Assembly (NCBI RefSeq): GCF_000744285.1
Contig: NZ_JQLQ01000002.1
Location: 744,001-808,000, forward strand
Length of the DNA stretch: 64,000 nucleotides
Reading direction: 5' to 3'
Source of the DNA: Carnobacterium pleistocenium FTR1
Lineage (GTDB): Bacteria > Bacillota > Bacilli > Lactobacillales > Carnobacteriaceae
A model generated the notes under the pieces. It was given only the letters and a program-made list of their open reading frames with translations. It was not told the DNA's origin and ran no database searches. A program made the position numbers and the translations under genes. Positions 45,279 through 54,709 of this stretch are shown piece after piece; the first letter of the stretch is position 1, and every line of letters begins with the position of its first letter.

Positions 45279-47441
45279 TTGAATTCAATTCAACTTAAAC
45301 AATTGCTCAACAACATGACAAGGGAAGAAAAAATTGGTCAAATGGTTCAATTAGCAGGTGAGTTTTATAAAGAAGAGGATAGTGAAAATACTGGTCCAAT
45401 GCATGAAATGAACATGTCAGCTGAAAAAATGACGACGATAGGATCAGTACTTGGAATCTCTGGTGCCCAAACACTGATAACAATCCAAAAAGAACATTTG
45501 GCAAAAAGTCGCTTAGGTATACCGCTATTATTTATGGCGGATGTAATACATGGATACCGCACTATTTTTCCAATCTCGTTAGGCATGGCATGCACTTGGA
45601 ATCCTGATTTGATTGAAGAGAGTGCTGTAATTGCGGCAAAAGAAGCAGCCGTTTCAGGTTTACATGTAACCTTTGCACCAATGGTTGATCTAGTGCGTGA
45701 TGCTCGTTGGGGAAGAGTTATGGAAGCTACAGGTGAGGACCCTTATCTGAATCAACTTTATGCCCGTGCTTTCGTTAGAGGATACCAAGGGAAAAATTTG
45801 GCAATCGATACGTTGCGCATTGCAGCTTGCATCAAACATTTTGCTGGATACGGTGCACCAGTAGCTGGGCGAGAATACAATACCGTAGAATTGTCTGAAA
45901 GAACGTTACGAGACATGTATCTGCCAGCCTACCAAGCTGGGATCGATGAAGGCAGTAAATTAGTTATGACGGCCTTTAACTCACTAGACGGTGTACCTGC
46001 TACGGCAAATAAATCGTTGATGCGTGAGATGCTTCGAAAAGAACTTGGCTTTGAAGGTGTGCTCATTTCTGATTGGGCATCAGTTGGAGAAATGATCCCT
46101 CATGGCATTGCTGAGAATTTAAAAGAAGCCGGTGAATTAGCGATTGAAGCTGGAGTAGACATTGAGATGATGACAGGCGCTTATTTAAATTATTTAAGCG
46201 AGCTAGTCGATGAAGGGAAAGTCGCCGAATCAATGATTGATGAAGCTGTATTCCGAATTCTAACATTGAAAAATGAGTTGGGTTTATTTGAAAATCCCTA
46301 TCGTGGAGCAAATAGTACAGAGGAAAAGACAATAGTATTCAGCTCAGAGCATCGAGAAAAAGCTAGAGAAATAGCTGAAGAGTCAATAGTTCTTTTGAAA
46401 AATAAGGAACAGGTCCTACCGTTAACTGTCCATCAGAAAGTCGCCTTGATCGTACATGAAGGGCAAGCAAAAGATGTGTTAGGTGCGTGGTCTTGGAAAG
46501 GTCAACAAGAGGAAAGTGTTTCGCTATATGAAGGGCTATTGCAGCATATCCCAAAAGAAGCGATCGTATTGAAAACATTCGTCAATGGGCAAACAGAACT
46601 TGATGAGGACTGGCTGACCGATGTTGATGTTATTGTGGCTGCTATTGGCGAATCTTCTTATATGAGCGGTGAAGGTGCAAGCAGAAGCAACATTAAGTTG
46701 CCATCCGAACAGATCCAACTGATCAAAGAACTGCGTACTTTAAATAAACCGCTAGTAGTGACGCTTTTCAATGGCAGGCCATTAGATCTAACCGATATTG
46801 TTCAAGATGTAGACAGTATGTTGGAAGCTTGGTTTCCAGGAACTGAAGCTGGCTCGGCAGTGGCAAATGTGTTGTATGGTAAAAAAAATCCAAGTGGTAA
46901 ATTGACCATGTCTTTTCCAAAAGCAGTTGGGCAAGTTCCTCTCTACTACAATCAAGACAACACCGGGCGCCCACTAACAGCTTTAAATCAAGATGATAAG
47001 TATCTCTCAAGGTATCTGGATGTTGACAATAGTCCGCTTTTTCCTTTTGGTTATGGATTAAGTTATACGTATTTTAAGTACAGTCCAATGCAAGTTACTT
47101 TGACCAAATCAAAAAAAAATCAAACGGATGAAGTTCAAATCAAACTAAAGATTACTAACAGCGGGAAATTTGCAGGTACTGAAGTGGTCCAATTGTATAT
47201 TAGAGATAAGGTGGGCAAAGTAGTCCGTCCAATCAAAGAACTGAAAAGATTTAAAAAAGTTTCGCTAGAGCCTAGCGAATCAATTGTTATTTCCTTTAGT
47301 TTAAGTGAGCAAGACTTCGAATACGTACATCAAGACTTCTCTGTATCCGTTGAGTCAGGCGAATTTGAGTTAATGATCGGACCAAATAGTGAAGAAGTGG
47401 AAACAAATACAGTCTATTTAGCTTTTAAAAGAAGTGAATAA
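45279..47441 (+). CDS. GH3 family beta-glucosidase
   Basis: 720 residues from a TTG at 45279, 6 bases after AGGAGG; earlier ATGs at 45240 and 45264 lack a good site. No signal peptide, so cytoplasmic. GH3 barrel (about 1-310) with KHFAGYGAP, VMTAFNSLDGVPATANK and nucleophile GVLISDWASV; alpha/beta sandwich (about 350-560) with AAIGESSYMSGEGASRSN; C-terminal Fn3-like domain (about 600-720). It hydrolyses beta-glucosides or related substrates. The ROK kinase and crr genes suggest a sugar-uptake setting, but no permease is adjacent. Confidence 0.92.
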   Translation: MNSIQLKQLLNNMTREEKIGQMVQLAGEFYKEEDSENTGPMHEMNMSAEKMTTIGSVLGISGAQTLITIQKEHLAKSRLGIPLLFMADVIHGYRTIFPISLGMACTWNPDLIEESAVIAAKEAAVSGLHVTFAPMVDLVRDARWGRVMEATGEDPYLNQLYARAFVRGYQGKNLAIDTLRIAACIKHFAGYGAPVAGREYNTVELSERTLRDMYLPAYQAGIDEGSKLVMTAFNSLDGVPATANKSLMREMLRKELGFEGVLISDWASVGEMIPHGIAENLKEAGELAIEAGVDIEMMTGAYLNYLSELVDEGKVAESMIDEAVFRILTLKNELGLFENPYRGANSTEEKTIVFSSEHREKAREIAEESIVLLKNKEQVLPLTVHQKVALIVHEGQAKDVLGAWSWKGQQEESVSLYEGLLQHIPKEAIVLKTFVNGQTELDEDWLTDVDVIVAAIGESSYMSGEGASRSNIKLPSEQIQLIKELRTLNKPLVVTLFNGRPLDLTDIVQDVDSMLEAWFPGTEAGSAVANVLYGKKNPSGKLTMSFPKAVGQVPLYYNQDNTGRPLTALNQDDKYLSRYLDVDNSPLFPFGYGLSYTYFKYSPMQVTLTKSKKNQTDEVQIKLKITNSGKFAGTEVVQLYIRDKVGKVVRPIKELKRFKKVSLEPSESIVISFSLSEQDFEYVHQDFSVSVESGEFELMIGPNSEEVETNTVYLAFKRSE

Positions 47442-47466
47442 AAATGCAAAAAATGACTAAGAAATT

Positions 47467-47506
47467 AACCTTTAAGTTCTCATTAAAAGGTTGTTTATGG
47501 TATCAT
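47467..47506 (+). promoter_or_regulatory. Hairpin and extended -10 before crr
   Basis: AACCTTT (47467-47473)/AAAGGTT (47486-47492) may weakly end the GH3 transcript. TGG-TATCAT (TATCAT at 47501-47506) is a plausible extended -10 for crr. Confidence 0.4.
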
Positions 47507-47573
47507 TAAGTGTAAGCTTCTCATGATTCGTTTGAAAGAAGCTGTTTGTAAATTATAGGAGGTAGGAATTATA

Positions 47574-48083
47574 ATGGGAATGTTTGATTTTTTAAAAAAA
47601 GAAACAAAGAAGGAAGAAAGTATGGAAGTAAAGTTGTCTTCACCTGCAAATGGAACCGTTATTTCGATTGAAGAAGTAGCAGATCCAGTTTTTTCACAAA
47701 AAATGATGGGAGACGGATATGCAGTCATTCCAACAGATGGAAAAATTTATTCTCCAGTAACGGGTAAAGTTGTCAGCGTTTTCCCTACTAAACATGCAAT
47801 CGGAATTGAACTTTCAAATGGAGTAGAAGTTTTATTGCACATGGGTCTAGATACAGTTGAATTAAATGGTGGCCCTTTCACTACTACTGTAGCCGAAGGA
47901 GATCAAGTAACGCCTGAAACACTTGTTTCTACCGTTGACCTAGCTGCTCTTGAAGCTGCTGGAAAAAATAATGCTATGGTAGTCGTGTTTACAAATATGG
48001 ATAAAGTAGCAGAGTTCTCTTTAAGCGTTAAAGGACAGGCCTCTGCTTCAGCAGAAATTGGAACTCTTACAGCAAAACCATAA
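47574..48083 (+). CDS. crr: PTS EIIA-Glc (Crr-like) protein
   Basis: 169 residues, same length as E. coli Crr. Cytoplasmic phosphocarrier that takes phosphate from HPr. His74 (PTKHAIGIE) and His89 (VLLHMGLDTVEL) match the active-site pair His75/His90. The short N-terminal lead FDFLKKE resembles the amphipathic anchor. It could phosphorylate EIICB proteins without their own EIIA, such as the one at 3154. GGAGGTAGG upstream. Stand-alone gene. Confidence 0.93.
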   Translation: MGMFDFLKKETKKEESMEVKLSSPANGTVISIEEVADPVFSQKMMGDGYAVIPTDGKIYSPVTGKVVSVFPTKHAIGIELSNGVEVLLHMGLDTVELNGGPFTTTVAEGDQVTPETLVSTVDLAALEAAGKNNAMVVVFTNMDKVAEFSLSVKGQASASAEIGTLTAKP

Positions 48084-48127
48084 ATTATATTGTAATAAAG
48101 ATTTGAAAATTGAAACTGCTTTTGACC

Positions 48128-48168
48128 TACACTCCGAAAGTTAGATTAAATCTAGCTTTTGGGGTGTA
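48128..48168 (+). terminator. Probable terminator after crr
   Basis: TACACTCC...TAGA (from 48128) pairs with TCTA...GGGGTGTA (to 48168) with a few mismatches and a short T stretch after. Confidence 0.65.
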
Positions 48169-48328
48169 TTTGTATGGCTTAAATAGCGTAGTATGAGTAT
48201 AACTAATAGATACATTGGTTTAAAATGATCTGAAAATGATTTGAAAATAAATGAAAACTAGAATGAAGCACAAGAAGTCTAAATGAATGAGGGACCGCAG
48301 ACTCTTAAAATGAGAGAGGAAGTATGCA

Positions 48329-49051
48329 ATGTTAACAATCAATGGTTTTAGTAAGACCTATAAAGGAGACAAAAAAGCCGTAGACCACATAAGTCTGAAA
48401 GTGGAGATAGGTGATATTTTTGGTTTCATTGGTCATAATGGAGCAGGTAAAAGTACAACAATCAAATCGATAGTTGGCATTCTTGACTATGAAGATGGGG
48501 AAATTTTGATCAACGGTCACTCAATGAAAACAGAGCCGCTTAAATGCAAGCAAATTATGGCATACATACCAGATAATCCAGATTTGTATGAACATATGTC
48601 GGGCATTCAGTATTTGAATTTCATTGCTGATATTTTTGCTATCCCCTCAACTGTTCGAGAAGAAAAGATAAGAAATTATGCAGCTTTATTTGAAATTACG
48701 GGAAATCTTGGAGATCTTATTTCTTCGTATTCGCATGGTATGAAACAAAAACTTGCCATTATTTCTGCTATTATCCATGATCCGAAATTGCTTGTTTTAG
48801 ATGAACCTTTTGTTGGTCTAGATCCTAAAGCTGCAGTTGTACTGAAAGAAATCATGCATGAGCTTTGTACACAAGGCAGTTCTGTTTTTTTCTCAACGCA
48901 TGTACTAGATACTGCAGAAAAACTTTGTAATAAAGTAGCTATGATCAATCAGGGAAAACTTATTTTTTCAGGAACCATGGAAGAGATGTTGCAAGAGAAA
49001 AAGGGCAGTTCTTTAGAAGAAATTTTTATAGATATGTTGGATCAAAAATAA
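48329..49051 (+). CDS. ABC transporter ATP-binding protein
   Basis: 240 residues. Walker A GHNGAGKST near 35-43, Q-loop region, signature YSHGMKQKL, Walker B LLVLDEPFVGLD and H-loop STHVLDTAEKL. The layout is that of ABC-2 type exporters (Ecs-like). Partner permease starts 27 bases downstream. Substrate unknown. GAGAGGAAG precedes the ATG. Confidence 0.93.
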   Translation: MLTINGFSKTYKGDKKAVDHISLKVEIGDIFGFIGHNGAGKSTTIKSIVGILDYEDGEILINGHSMKTEPLKCKQIMAYIPDNPDLYEHMSGIQYLNFIADIFAIPSTVREEKIRNYAALFEITGNLGDLISSYSHGMKQKLAIISAIIHDPKLLVLDEPFVGLDPKAAVVLKEIMHELCTQGSSVFFSTHVLDTAEKLCNKVAMINQGKLIFSGTMEEMLQEKKGSSLEEIFIDMLDQK

Positions 49052-49078
49052 TCAAAAAAGAGGAGAGCGCTTTAAATT

Positions 49079-50734
49079 ATGCATATGAAAGAAGTAACAA
49101 TAAAGCGGAAAAATTTATGCTGGCTCCTTGCGAAAAATAGATTGATTGAACAACTTGGTATCAATACTTTTCGATATGAAAAAAACAGACACAAAAGAAA
49201 TAGTAGAATTGCAGTAACGGCGGCTATTAGTATTGTTTTGATCATGATTCTGCTTTATTGTGGTGGAATTGCTTATGGGTACGTTCAACTAGGAATGACA
49301 GATTTGATCCCGAGCATGGCTCTTTTCATCAGCAGTTTATTTACCTTATCGTTCTCATTATTCAAATCAAATGGAGAATTTTTTGATTTTAGTGATTATG
49401 ATTTACTTATGTCTTTGCCACTGCCGGTTAGGACTATTATTAATAGCCGCTTTTTGAATATGTACATTTGGAATACCTTTATTGCTCTCCTTGTTATGCT
49501 TCCAATGGGAATAATCTACCTTTTCGTTGAAAGACCTGATTTTGCATCGTATTTTATGTGGCTTGTAAGCATTTTTTTAGTCAGCTTGATTCCCACTACT
49601 GTTGCGGCAATTTTTGGAGCGGTAGTTACCGGAATCTCATCTAAATTTAGATACACAAGTGCAGTAACTACCATTCTTTCCATAGTATCACTAGTAATCC
49701 TTATGCTATTTTTCATGACTGCTTCAACGTCAACTATTGGTCTTGGAGAATTAATGAATACTCAAACAGGAACGATAAATGTTGATGCATTTTCAACTTT
49801 AGTCCCTTTTATTTCTGATAAATTAAACCAGTTATATCTACCAACAAAACTTTTCAAGGAAGCAATAGTCGATGAGAATGTTCTTTCTTTTCTATTTTTT
49901 TTCGTGATTTCTATTGGTTTATATAGTATTTTTTTACTGCTTTTATTTCCCAAATACAAACAAATTAATACAGCTTTGACGTCACATGTGAGCAAAAAAA
50001 ATTATAAAATTGGTGTGCTTCACCAGAGTGAGATGCTTATGGCTTTGTATAAAAAAACAATGATGCGAATCTTAAAGTCCACAGTATGTGCTACGAATTT
50101 ATTGGTTGGTTGTGTTCTCGCTATTCTATTAGCTATTAGTACGATAATTGTTGGGCCAGAAAAAATAATACAGAGTCTTGATTTAGTAGACTATCTTCCA
50201 ATCATAAAAAATGCTGCGGGTTATGTTGTCGCAGCCATGGTTTCTATGACTAATACGGCTGCTATCTCGTTAGCATTAGAAGGCAAGAATGTCTGGTTGA
50301 TCAAGTCACTGCCGATTTCTCCAAAAATCTTGTATGATAGCTATTTATTGACCAATCTTACCTTTACTATTCCAACATCGATCATCTGTTCAATATTGTT
50401 TAGTATCTCTTTGGAAACGAATTGGATTGAAACAAGCATGCTAATAGTCACGCCAATTAGCTTTTCATTATTTACTGCAGTAGCTGGTATTTTTATTGGC
50501 AATCGGATGGCTTATTATGATTGGCGAGATGAGACTCAACTCGTTAAGCAAAGTTTGATGAGTCTAATAGGAATGTTAGGCGGGATGGTTGTTATTCTAG
50601 TGTCTGGGGTAATAGCAATTAGTGGTGTTTTTTCACTAACAATCAACATAATGACGTTTAGTGTAAATGCATTCATTTTAATGTTTACCATTTTGTTGTA
50701 TTTACATGAATGCAATCGTCCAATTAAACAATAA
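49079..50734 (+). CDS. ABC transporter permease
   Basis: 551 residues with about twelve hydrophobic segments and a long cytoplasmic start. FSDYDLLMSLPLPVRTIINSRF near 100-121 and a second, related WLIKSLPISPKILYDSYLLTN near 405-425 mark a duplicated ABC-2-like module. Such large permeases pair with a single ATPase in Firmicutes exporters of unknown substrate. Transcribed with the ATPase. Its stop lies in the following terminator stem. Confidence 0.88.
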   Translation: MHMKEVTIKRKNLCWLLAKNRLIEQLGINTFRYEKNRHKRNSRIAVTAAISIVLIMILLYCGGIAYGYVQLGMTDLIPSMALFISSLFTLSFSLFKSNGEFFDFSDYDLLMSLPLPVRTIINSRFLNMYIWNTFIALLVMLPMGIIYLFVERPDFASYFMWLVSIFLVSLIPTTVAAIFGAVVTGISSKFRYTSAVTTILSIVSLVILMLFFMTASTSTIGLGELMNTQTGTINVDAFSTLVPFISDKLNQLYLPTKLFKEAIVDENVLSFLFFFVISIGLYSIFLLLLFPKYKQINTALTSHVSKKNYKIGVLHQSEMLMALYKKTMMRILKSTVCATNLLVGCVLAILLAISTIIVGPEKIIQSLDLVDYLPIIKNAAGYVVAAMVSMTNTAAISLALEGKNVWLIKSLPISPKILYDSYLLTNLTFTIPTSIICSILFSISLETNWIETSMLIVTPISFSLFTAVAGIFIGNRMAYYDWRDETQLVKQSLMSLIGMLGGMVVILVSGVIAISGVFSLTINIMTFSVNAFILMFTILLYLHECNRPIKQ

Positions 50735-50779
50735 CTAAAAGAGCGATTCAAGAAATATTCTTGAATCGCTCTTTTAGTT
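50733..50779. terminator. Bidirectional terminator
   Basis: A perfect 22-bp stem (50733-50754 with 50758-50779) around a 3-base loop, the strongest in the window. It touches the stop codons of both convergent genes. Confidence 0.95.
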
Positions 50780-51399
50780 TAAGTAGGACGAACAATTGTA
50801 AATTCTTCAGCTAATGTAGCGTATCGATTACCAGCAAGTCGTGCGACAGGATTTAATTTGTCCGTTAAAATATATTCTTTTTCTTGATCAAAAACTGCTT
50901 CATCAAAAAAGAAATCTGTTACTCGGATAAAAAAGAAATCCGTCACAATAGCGTCGTGCTCATCTTTAATAGGTACATATTGATGTAAGACTCCTTCAAA
51001 ACGAATCTTAGCTTCTGCAATAGAAGGAACTTTTACGCTAGAACTGTCTATCAGCGTCAACTGTGTTTGCTCAAGTTCGCTTTGATCAGAAGGTAGAGGA
51101 GCAGAAGTTTCATTCATTTCTTCCACTACAGTTTGATCGACAATATGAATGACCGCTTCTTTTCGGTCAAGGATATTGCGAGCGGTGTCTTTGATCACGC
51201 CATCTTTTCTCAAAATTGCCACCGTCAGTAAAGGCAGTTCATTTGAAGCAGCGCTGAAAAAACTGAATGGCGCTGCATTTACAACTGAACCATCTTTTGA
51301 TAAAGAGGTGACCCAAGCAATTGGACGAGGGATCACACTCCCACTGACAAATTTGTATTGTTGTTTTTTATTTAATTGTTCTGCTTTGTAGTGAAACAT
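50779..51399 (-). CDS. Flavin reductase-like (FMN-binding) protein
   Basis: 206 residues. Flavin reductase-like domain with FVSGSVIPRPIAWVTSLSKDGSVVNAAPFSFFSAAS in the first 50 residues (FMN phosphate and ring contacts) and a central EGVLHQYVPI. It probably binds FMN and uses NAD(P)H. It lies just downstream of two VOC dioxygenase-like genes on the same strand, separated by about 60 bases, so it may act in the same electrophile/quinone response. Isopenicillin- or oxygenase-coupled roles are not supported here. Confidence 0.85.
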   Translation of the reverse strand: MFHYKAEQLNKKQQYKFVSGSVIPRPIAWVTSLSKDGSVVNAAPFSFFSAASNELPLLTVAILRKDGVIKDTARNILDRKEAVIHIVDQTVVEEMNETSAPLPSDQSELEQTQLTLIDSSSVKVPSIAEAKIRFEGVLHQYVPIKDEHDAIVTDFFFIRVTDFFFDEAVFDQEKEYILTDKLNPVARLAGNRYATLAEEFTIVRPT

Positions 51400-51461
51400 T
51401 ATTAGTCACTTCCTAAAAATCAATTTTAAAAATAAATCATAAAACAATCGGTAGCTTTAGT

Positions 51462-52451
51462 TTAGTCTAAATACTCTTTTTCCATTACTTTTGTGCTACG
51501 AACGGTATCGATCGGACGAACCAATTTTTCGATTTCGGCACGTTGATTTCTAAATTTTGGTGGCAAAGCTAATGTTTCTCCTAATATTTCGTAGTTTTCT
51601 TCGTCATCAATGAAACCAGGTCCGTCGGTAGCAAATTCAAATAAGATTCCTGGAGCTACACGAGCGTAAAGGGATTCAAAATAAAAACGATCTACATAAC
51701 CAGAGTTCGGTAAGCCAAATTGACTGATTCGTTGGATCCATTCGTCTAGAACAGCACGATTTTCTACACGAAAGGCAACATGATGGACATTTCCATATCC
51801 TTGTTGAGCATCAGGAAGCAGTTCACTATGTTCAACAATCACTTGCGCACCATTTCCGCCTTCGCCAACTTCAAATTGATGAACCTGATTTTCTTTATCG
51901 ATTTCTTTAAATAAGAGAACTTTTTCTAATATTTCTTTCATAGCGTCAAAGTTTTTTACACGTAAAAAGATAGGACCTAGACCAGTAATGGCGAATTCAT
52001 CTGGAACTGGTCCTTTATGCCAAGGAGTACCAGAAGCGATCCCAGTATTGTGTTCATCCGAAATCAGTTGATACTGTTGGTCGTCAAAATCATGGAATGT
52101 TAGAACTTTAACACCAAATTGTTTTGAAATGCCTTTGTGGGATACCTTGTATTTATCAAAACGTTTTACCCAATAGTCTAAAGCAGCATCGCTTGGTACA
52201 CGCAAAGATGTTTTAGAAATATCATTTGTGCCTTTTGATCCTTTTGGAATACCGGGAAAATCAAAGAACGTCATATCTGTCCCAGCACTGCCTTTATCAT
52301 CTGAAAAGAAGAGGTGATACGTTTGAATATCATCTTGGTTCACTGTTTTCTTAACTAAGCGAAGACTTAAAATCGTTGTAAAGAAGTCATAAATTTTTTC
52401 TGCGCTACTTGTAATAGCTGTTACGTGGTGAATCCCTTTTAATCCGTTCAT
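51462..52451 (-). CDS. Ring-cleaving dioxygenase-like VOC protein (MhqO/MhqA type), copy 2
   Basis: 329 residues from the ATG at 52451, 9 bases after GGAGG; the longer reading to 52478 is unlikely. Two VOC modules: GIHHVTAITSSAEKIYDFFTTILSLRLVKKTVNQDD at the start and GNVHHVAFRV near 215, giving a metal site of His, His and Glu (FEFATDGPGF). The family includes hydroquinone-induced dioxygenases of the MhqR regulon. Its ATG lies 1 base after the stop of its paralogue, so the two are co-translated. Confidence 0.88.
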   Translation of the reverse strand: MNGLKGIHHVTAITSSAEKIYDFFTTILSLRLVKKTVNQDDIQTYHLFFSDDKGSAGTDMTFFDFPGIPKGSKGTNDISKTSLRVPSDAALDYWVKRFDKYKVSHKGISKQFGVKVLTFHDFDDQQYQLISDEHNTGIASGTPWHKGPVPDEFAITGLGPIFLRVKNFDAMKEILEKVLLFKEIDKENQVHQFEVGEGGNGAQVIVEHSELLPDAQQGYGNVHHVAFRVENRAVLDEWIQRISQFGLPNSGYVDRFYFESLYARVAPGILFEFATDGPGFIDDEENYEILGETLALPPKFRNQRAEIEKLVRPIDTVRSTKVMEKEYLD

Positions 52452-52452
52452 G

Positions 52453-53355
52453 TTAAAAATCCTCCAGTTGAGCTTCAATTTCTGCTCGTTTAGTTTCTAA
52501 AAAATCGGGTAGTGCAAGTGTATTTCCTAAATCTTCAATCGATTCATCTAAAGTCAAGCCAGGTGTTGCTGTGGCTATTTCAATTCTTAATCCATTTGGT
52601 TCTCTTACGTACAAACTTTTAAAATAGCCTCGTTCAACGTATTGCTCAACGGGCAGCTGTTGATGTAAAGCTTTTTGATACAGTTTCTCAAGCTCTTCAG
52701 TCGAATCGACAGTGTAGGCAATGTGGTCAATGGACCCTCTGCCCATCCGAGAAGGTTCTGTCTTCTGGCTGAAATCAATTGTTGTAAAAATACCTTGCTG
52801 AGTGTCTTGAACTTGAAACGGTTTACTGGTTAAGTTCAGTCCTAAAAAATCAGTCATAAAAGAGAGTGTTTCATTCGGTCTTTCAACTTTAAGTAAACTG
52901 TCAAAGATACCAATAATCTGGTTCGCAGCTGAAATGTCTGAATGCTTAGTCGCATTTGCAGCAAGGATCACATCATCAACTTCTATCAAGGAAAGTTCAA
53001 AATGATCCGGATCTTTAAATGCCAAACGGCGCTGGTCTTTAGCCAATGTAGTTTGTATTGAAAAGCTCGCTAAACGCGTTTTCCAATACAATAAAGTGCC
53101 TTTAGGGATTTTTAGTGTGACCGTTGAAAAGTAATTATTTTCATTATAAGCACTACCGGCAGCTTTTAATTCAAAAAAGGTCAGCAGAGTTCCGGGATTT
53201 CCTTGATAATCGCCATAAAACAAATGACGAACAGCTGTATTTTCTTGATTGACTGAATTTTTAACCAAACGCAAACCAAGAATAGTTGTATAGAAGTAAT
53301 CATTATTTTTAGCAGATTTGGTGAAAGCCGAAATATGATGGACACCTTTGATCAC
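52453..53355 (-). CDS. Ring-cleaving dioxygenase-like VOC protein (MhqO/MhqA type), copy 1
   Basis: 300 residues. Parallel to the next gene: GVHHISAFTKSAKNNDYFYTTILGLRLVKNSVNQEN, SIDHIAYTV near 215 and LRIEIATATPGL near 265, so metal-ligand His, His and Glu are kept. First of a three-gene minus-strand run with copy 2 and the flavin reductase. The two copies differ enough (300 and 329 residues) to suggest separate substrates. Promoter and dyad lie upstream. Confidence 0.88.
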   Translation of the reverse strand: MIKGVHHISAFTKSAKNNDYFYTTILGLRLVKNSVNQENTAVRHLFYGDYQGNPGTLLTFFELKAAGSAYNENNYFSTVTLKIPKGTLLYWKTRLASFSIQTTLAKDQRRLAFKDPDHFELSLIEVDDVILAANATKHSDISAANQIIGIFDSLLKVERPNETLSFMTDFLGLNLTSKPFQVQDTQQGIFTTIDFSQKTEPSRMGRGSIDHIAYTVDSTEELEKLYQKALHQQLPVEQYVERGYFKSLYVREPNGLRIEIATATPGLTLDESIEDLGNTLALPDFLETKRAEIEAQLEDF

Positions 53356-53410
53356 TTTAGCGATCCTCCTTTCGATAATCCAATTTTGCTAGATAAGAAG
53401 CTATAAAACA

Positions 53411-53466
53411 ACTATAACACATCCTTAAAAAGCTTACAATAAATAAGTTTAATTAGAGATAACTTA
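53411..53466 (-). promoter_or_regulatory. Promoter and inverted repeat upstream of the VOC operon
   Basis: On the minus strand TTGTAA (53439-53434), 17 bases, TATAGT (53416-53411). Five bases upstream of the -35 is an inverted repeat TAAGTT-N11-AACTTA (53444-53466), a possible regulator site. Confidence 0.5.
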
Positions 53467-53535
53467 ATTTGAAATAAAATAAAAAAACTAATACGAACCT
53501 GATATCAAGGCCATATTAGTTTTGCTAATCGTTTT

Positions 53536-54591
53536 TTAAAAAGTAACGCAAACACATTCGGGAGCATAAACATCTTTTTGAAGTAAAGATAAAAGACCCG
53601 TTTTAGCGTCCCTTTCAAATAAAGTCAGTTTATCGGAATCTTGATGACCGACTACGATAAATTGTTCAGTCGGATCTAGTGCAAAGTCACGTGGAGTATT
53701 TCCTTGTGACGCAATCAGCTGAATGCGTTCAATTGAATCTCCTGACTCATTAATAGCATATACAGCAATCGAATTGTGGCCACGATTAGAAGAGTATAAA
53801 AACCTTCCATCGTCAGTAATACGCACAGCTGAACCGCTATTAAAAGTTTTATGATTCTCTGGAATAGAAGAAACCGTATGGATCGTTTCAAATGAACCCT
53901 CAGTAGCATTGTAAGCTAGCACAACGATCTCACTAGATAATTCTCCAACAAGGTAGGCAATTTTACCATTTGGATGGAAAACTAAATGACGAGGGCCAGT
54001 ACCAGGACTTGCTTTATAAGTTGTAGCCAAATCTAATTTTCCATCTTCGGAAACTTTATAAGTGTAAATGCTGTCTGTTCCTAAATCACAAGCAACCACG
54101 TAATTATGATCTGGTGTTAGATCCAAGTAATGCGCATGAGGTTTTGTCTGATTTTCATGAACACTTGAACCTTCATGCTGTTTAACATCTGTTAAAGTTA
54201 AGTTTCCTTTGCTGTCTGTTTTATACACAGAGACAAATCCATCATGATAGCTGGTCGTGTAGACAAGAGAGCGGACTGCATCATAGGCAACATAACAAGG
54301 AGGTGCAGCATTTTCTACAATTAGTTCACTTGTTTTTTCAAAAAATGTTGTTGTATTTTTATAAGTTGTAGCCGGTTTTTTCTTAAAAGCAGCAATTCCG
54401 CCGCCAGTTGCTGTTTTGCTTACAGCATAAAGAATATCTTTTCCGTTGGATAATGCAAGATAAGTAGGGTTGCCAATTTTTGCTACTAGCTTGGCTTCTT
54501 CTAAACGCTTAGTTTCAGTATTTAATTCGATTTCATAAATACCTTCGCTATTTTTTTTAGTATATGTTCCTAAATACAGGGTTTCTTTCAT
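53536..54591 (-). CDS. Lactonase family protein (6-phosphogluconolactonase, Pgl/YkgB type)
   Basis: 351 residues, seven-bladed beta-propeller of the lactonase family. LYLGTYTKKNSEGIYE at the start, KPHAHYLDLTPDHNYVVACDLGTDSIYTY near 150-180, GTGPRHLVFHPNGKIAYL and SNRGHNSIAVY. It may hydrolyse 6-phosphogluconolactone, although the family also includes other lactonases. Single gene with an AAGGAGG ribosome site. Confidence 0.88.
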   Translation of the reverse strand: MKETLYLGTYTKKNSEGIYEIELNTETKRLEEAKLVAKIGNPTYLALSNGKDILYAVSKTATGGGIAAFKKKPATTYKNTTTFFEKTSELIVENAAPPCYVAYDAVRSLVYTTSYHDGFVSVYKTDSKGNLTLTDVKQHEGSSVHENQTKPHAHYLDLTPDHNYVVACDLGTDSIYTYKVSEDGKLDLATTYKASPGTGPRHLVFHPNGKIAYLVGELSSEIVVLAYNATEGSFETIHTVSSIPENHKTFNSGSAVRITDDGRFLYSSNRGHNSIAVYAINESGDSIERIQLIASQGNTPRDFALDPTEQFIVVGHQDSDKLTLFERDAKTGLLSLLQKDVYAPECVCVTF

Positions 54592-54664
54592 TGTAAAGCC
54601 TCCTTAGTATGTTGTAACAGGTTTCATTGTAAAGTATAGCACTCACCAATTGGAAAATTAAAGT

Positions 54665-54698
54665 AAAAGACACTTTTTATCCAAAAAGTGTCTTTTTT
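54665..54698. terminator. Terminator downstream of the TagF-like gene
   Basis: A perfect 14-bp stem (54665-54678 with 54683-54696), 4-base loop, with A and T runs. Confidence 0.88.
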
Positions 54699-54709
54699 TA
54701 GTATTAGCA

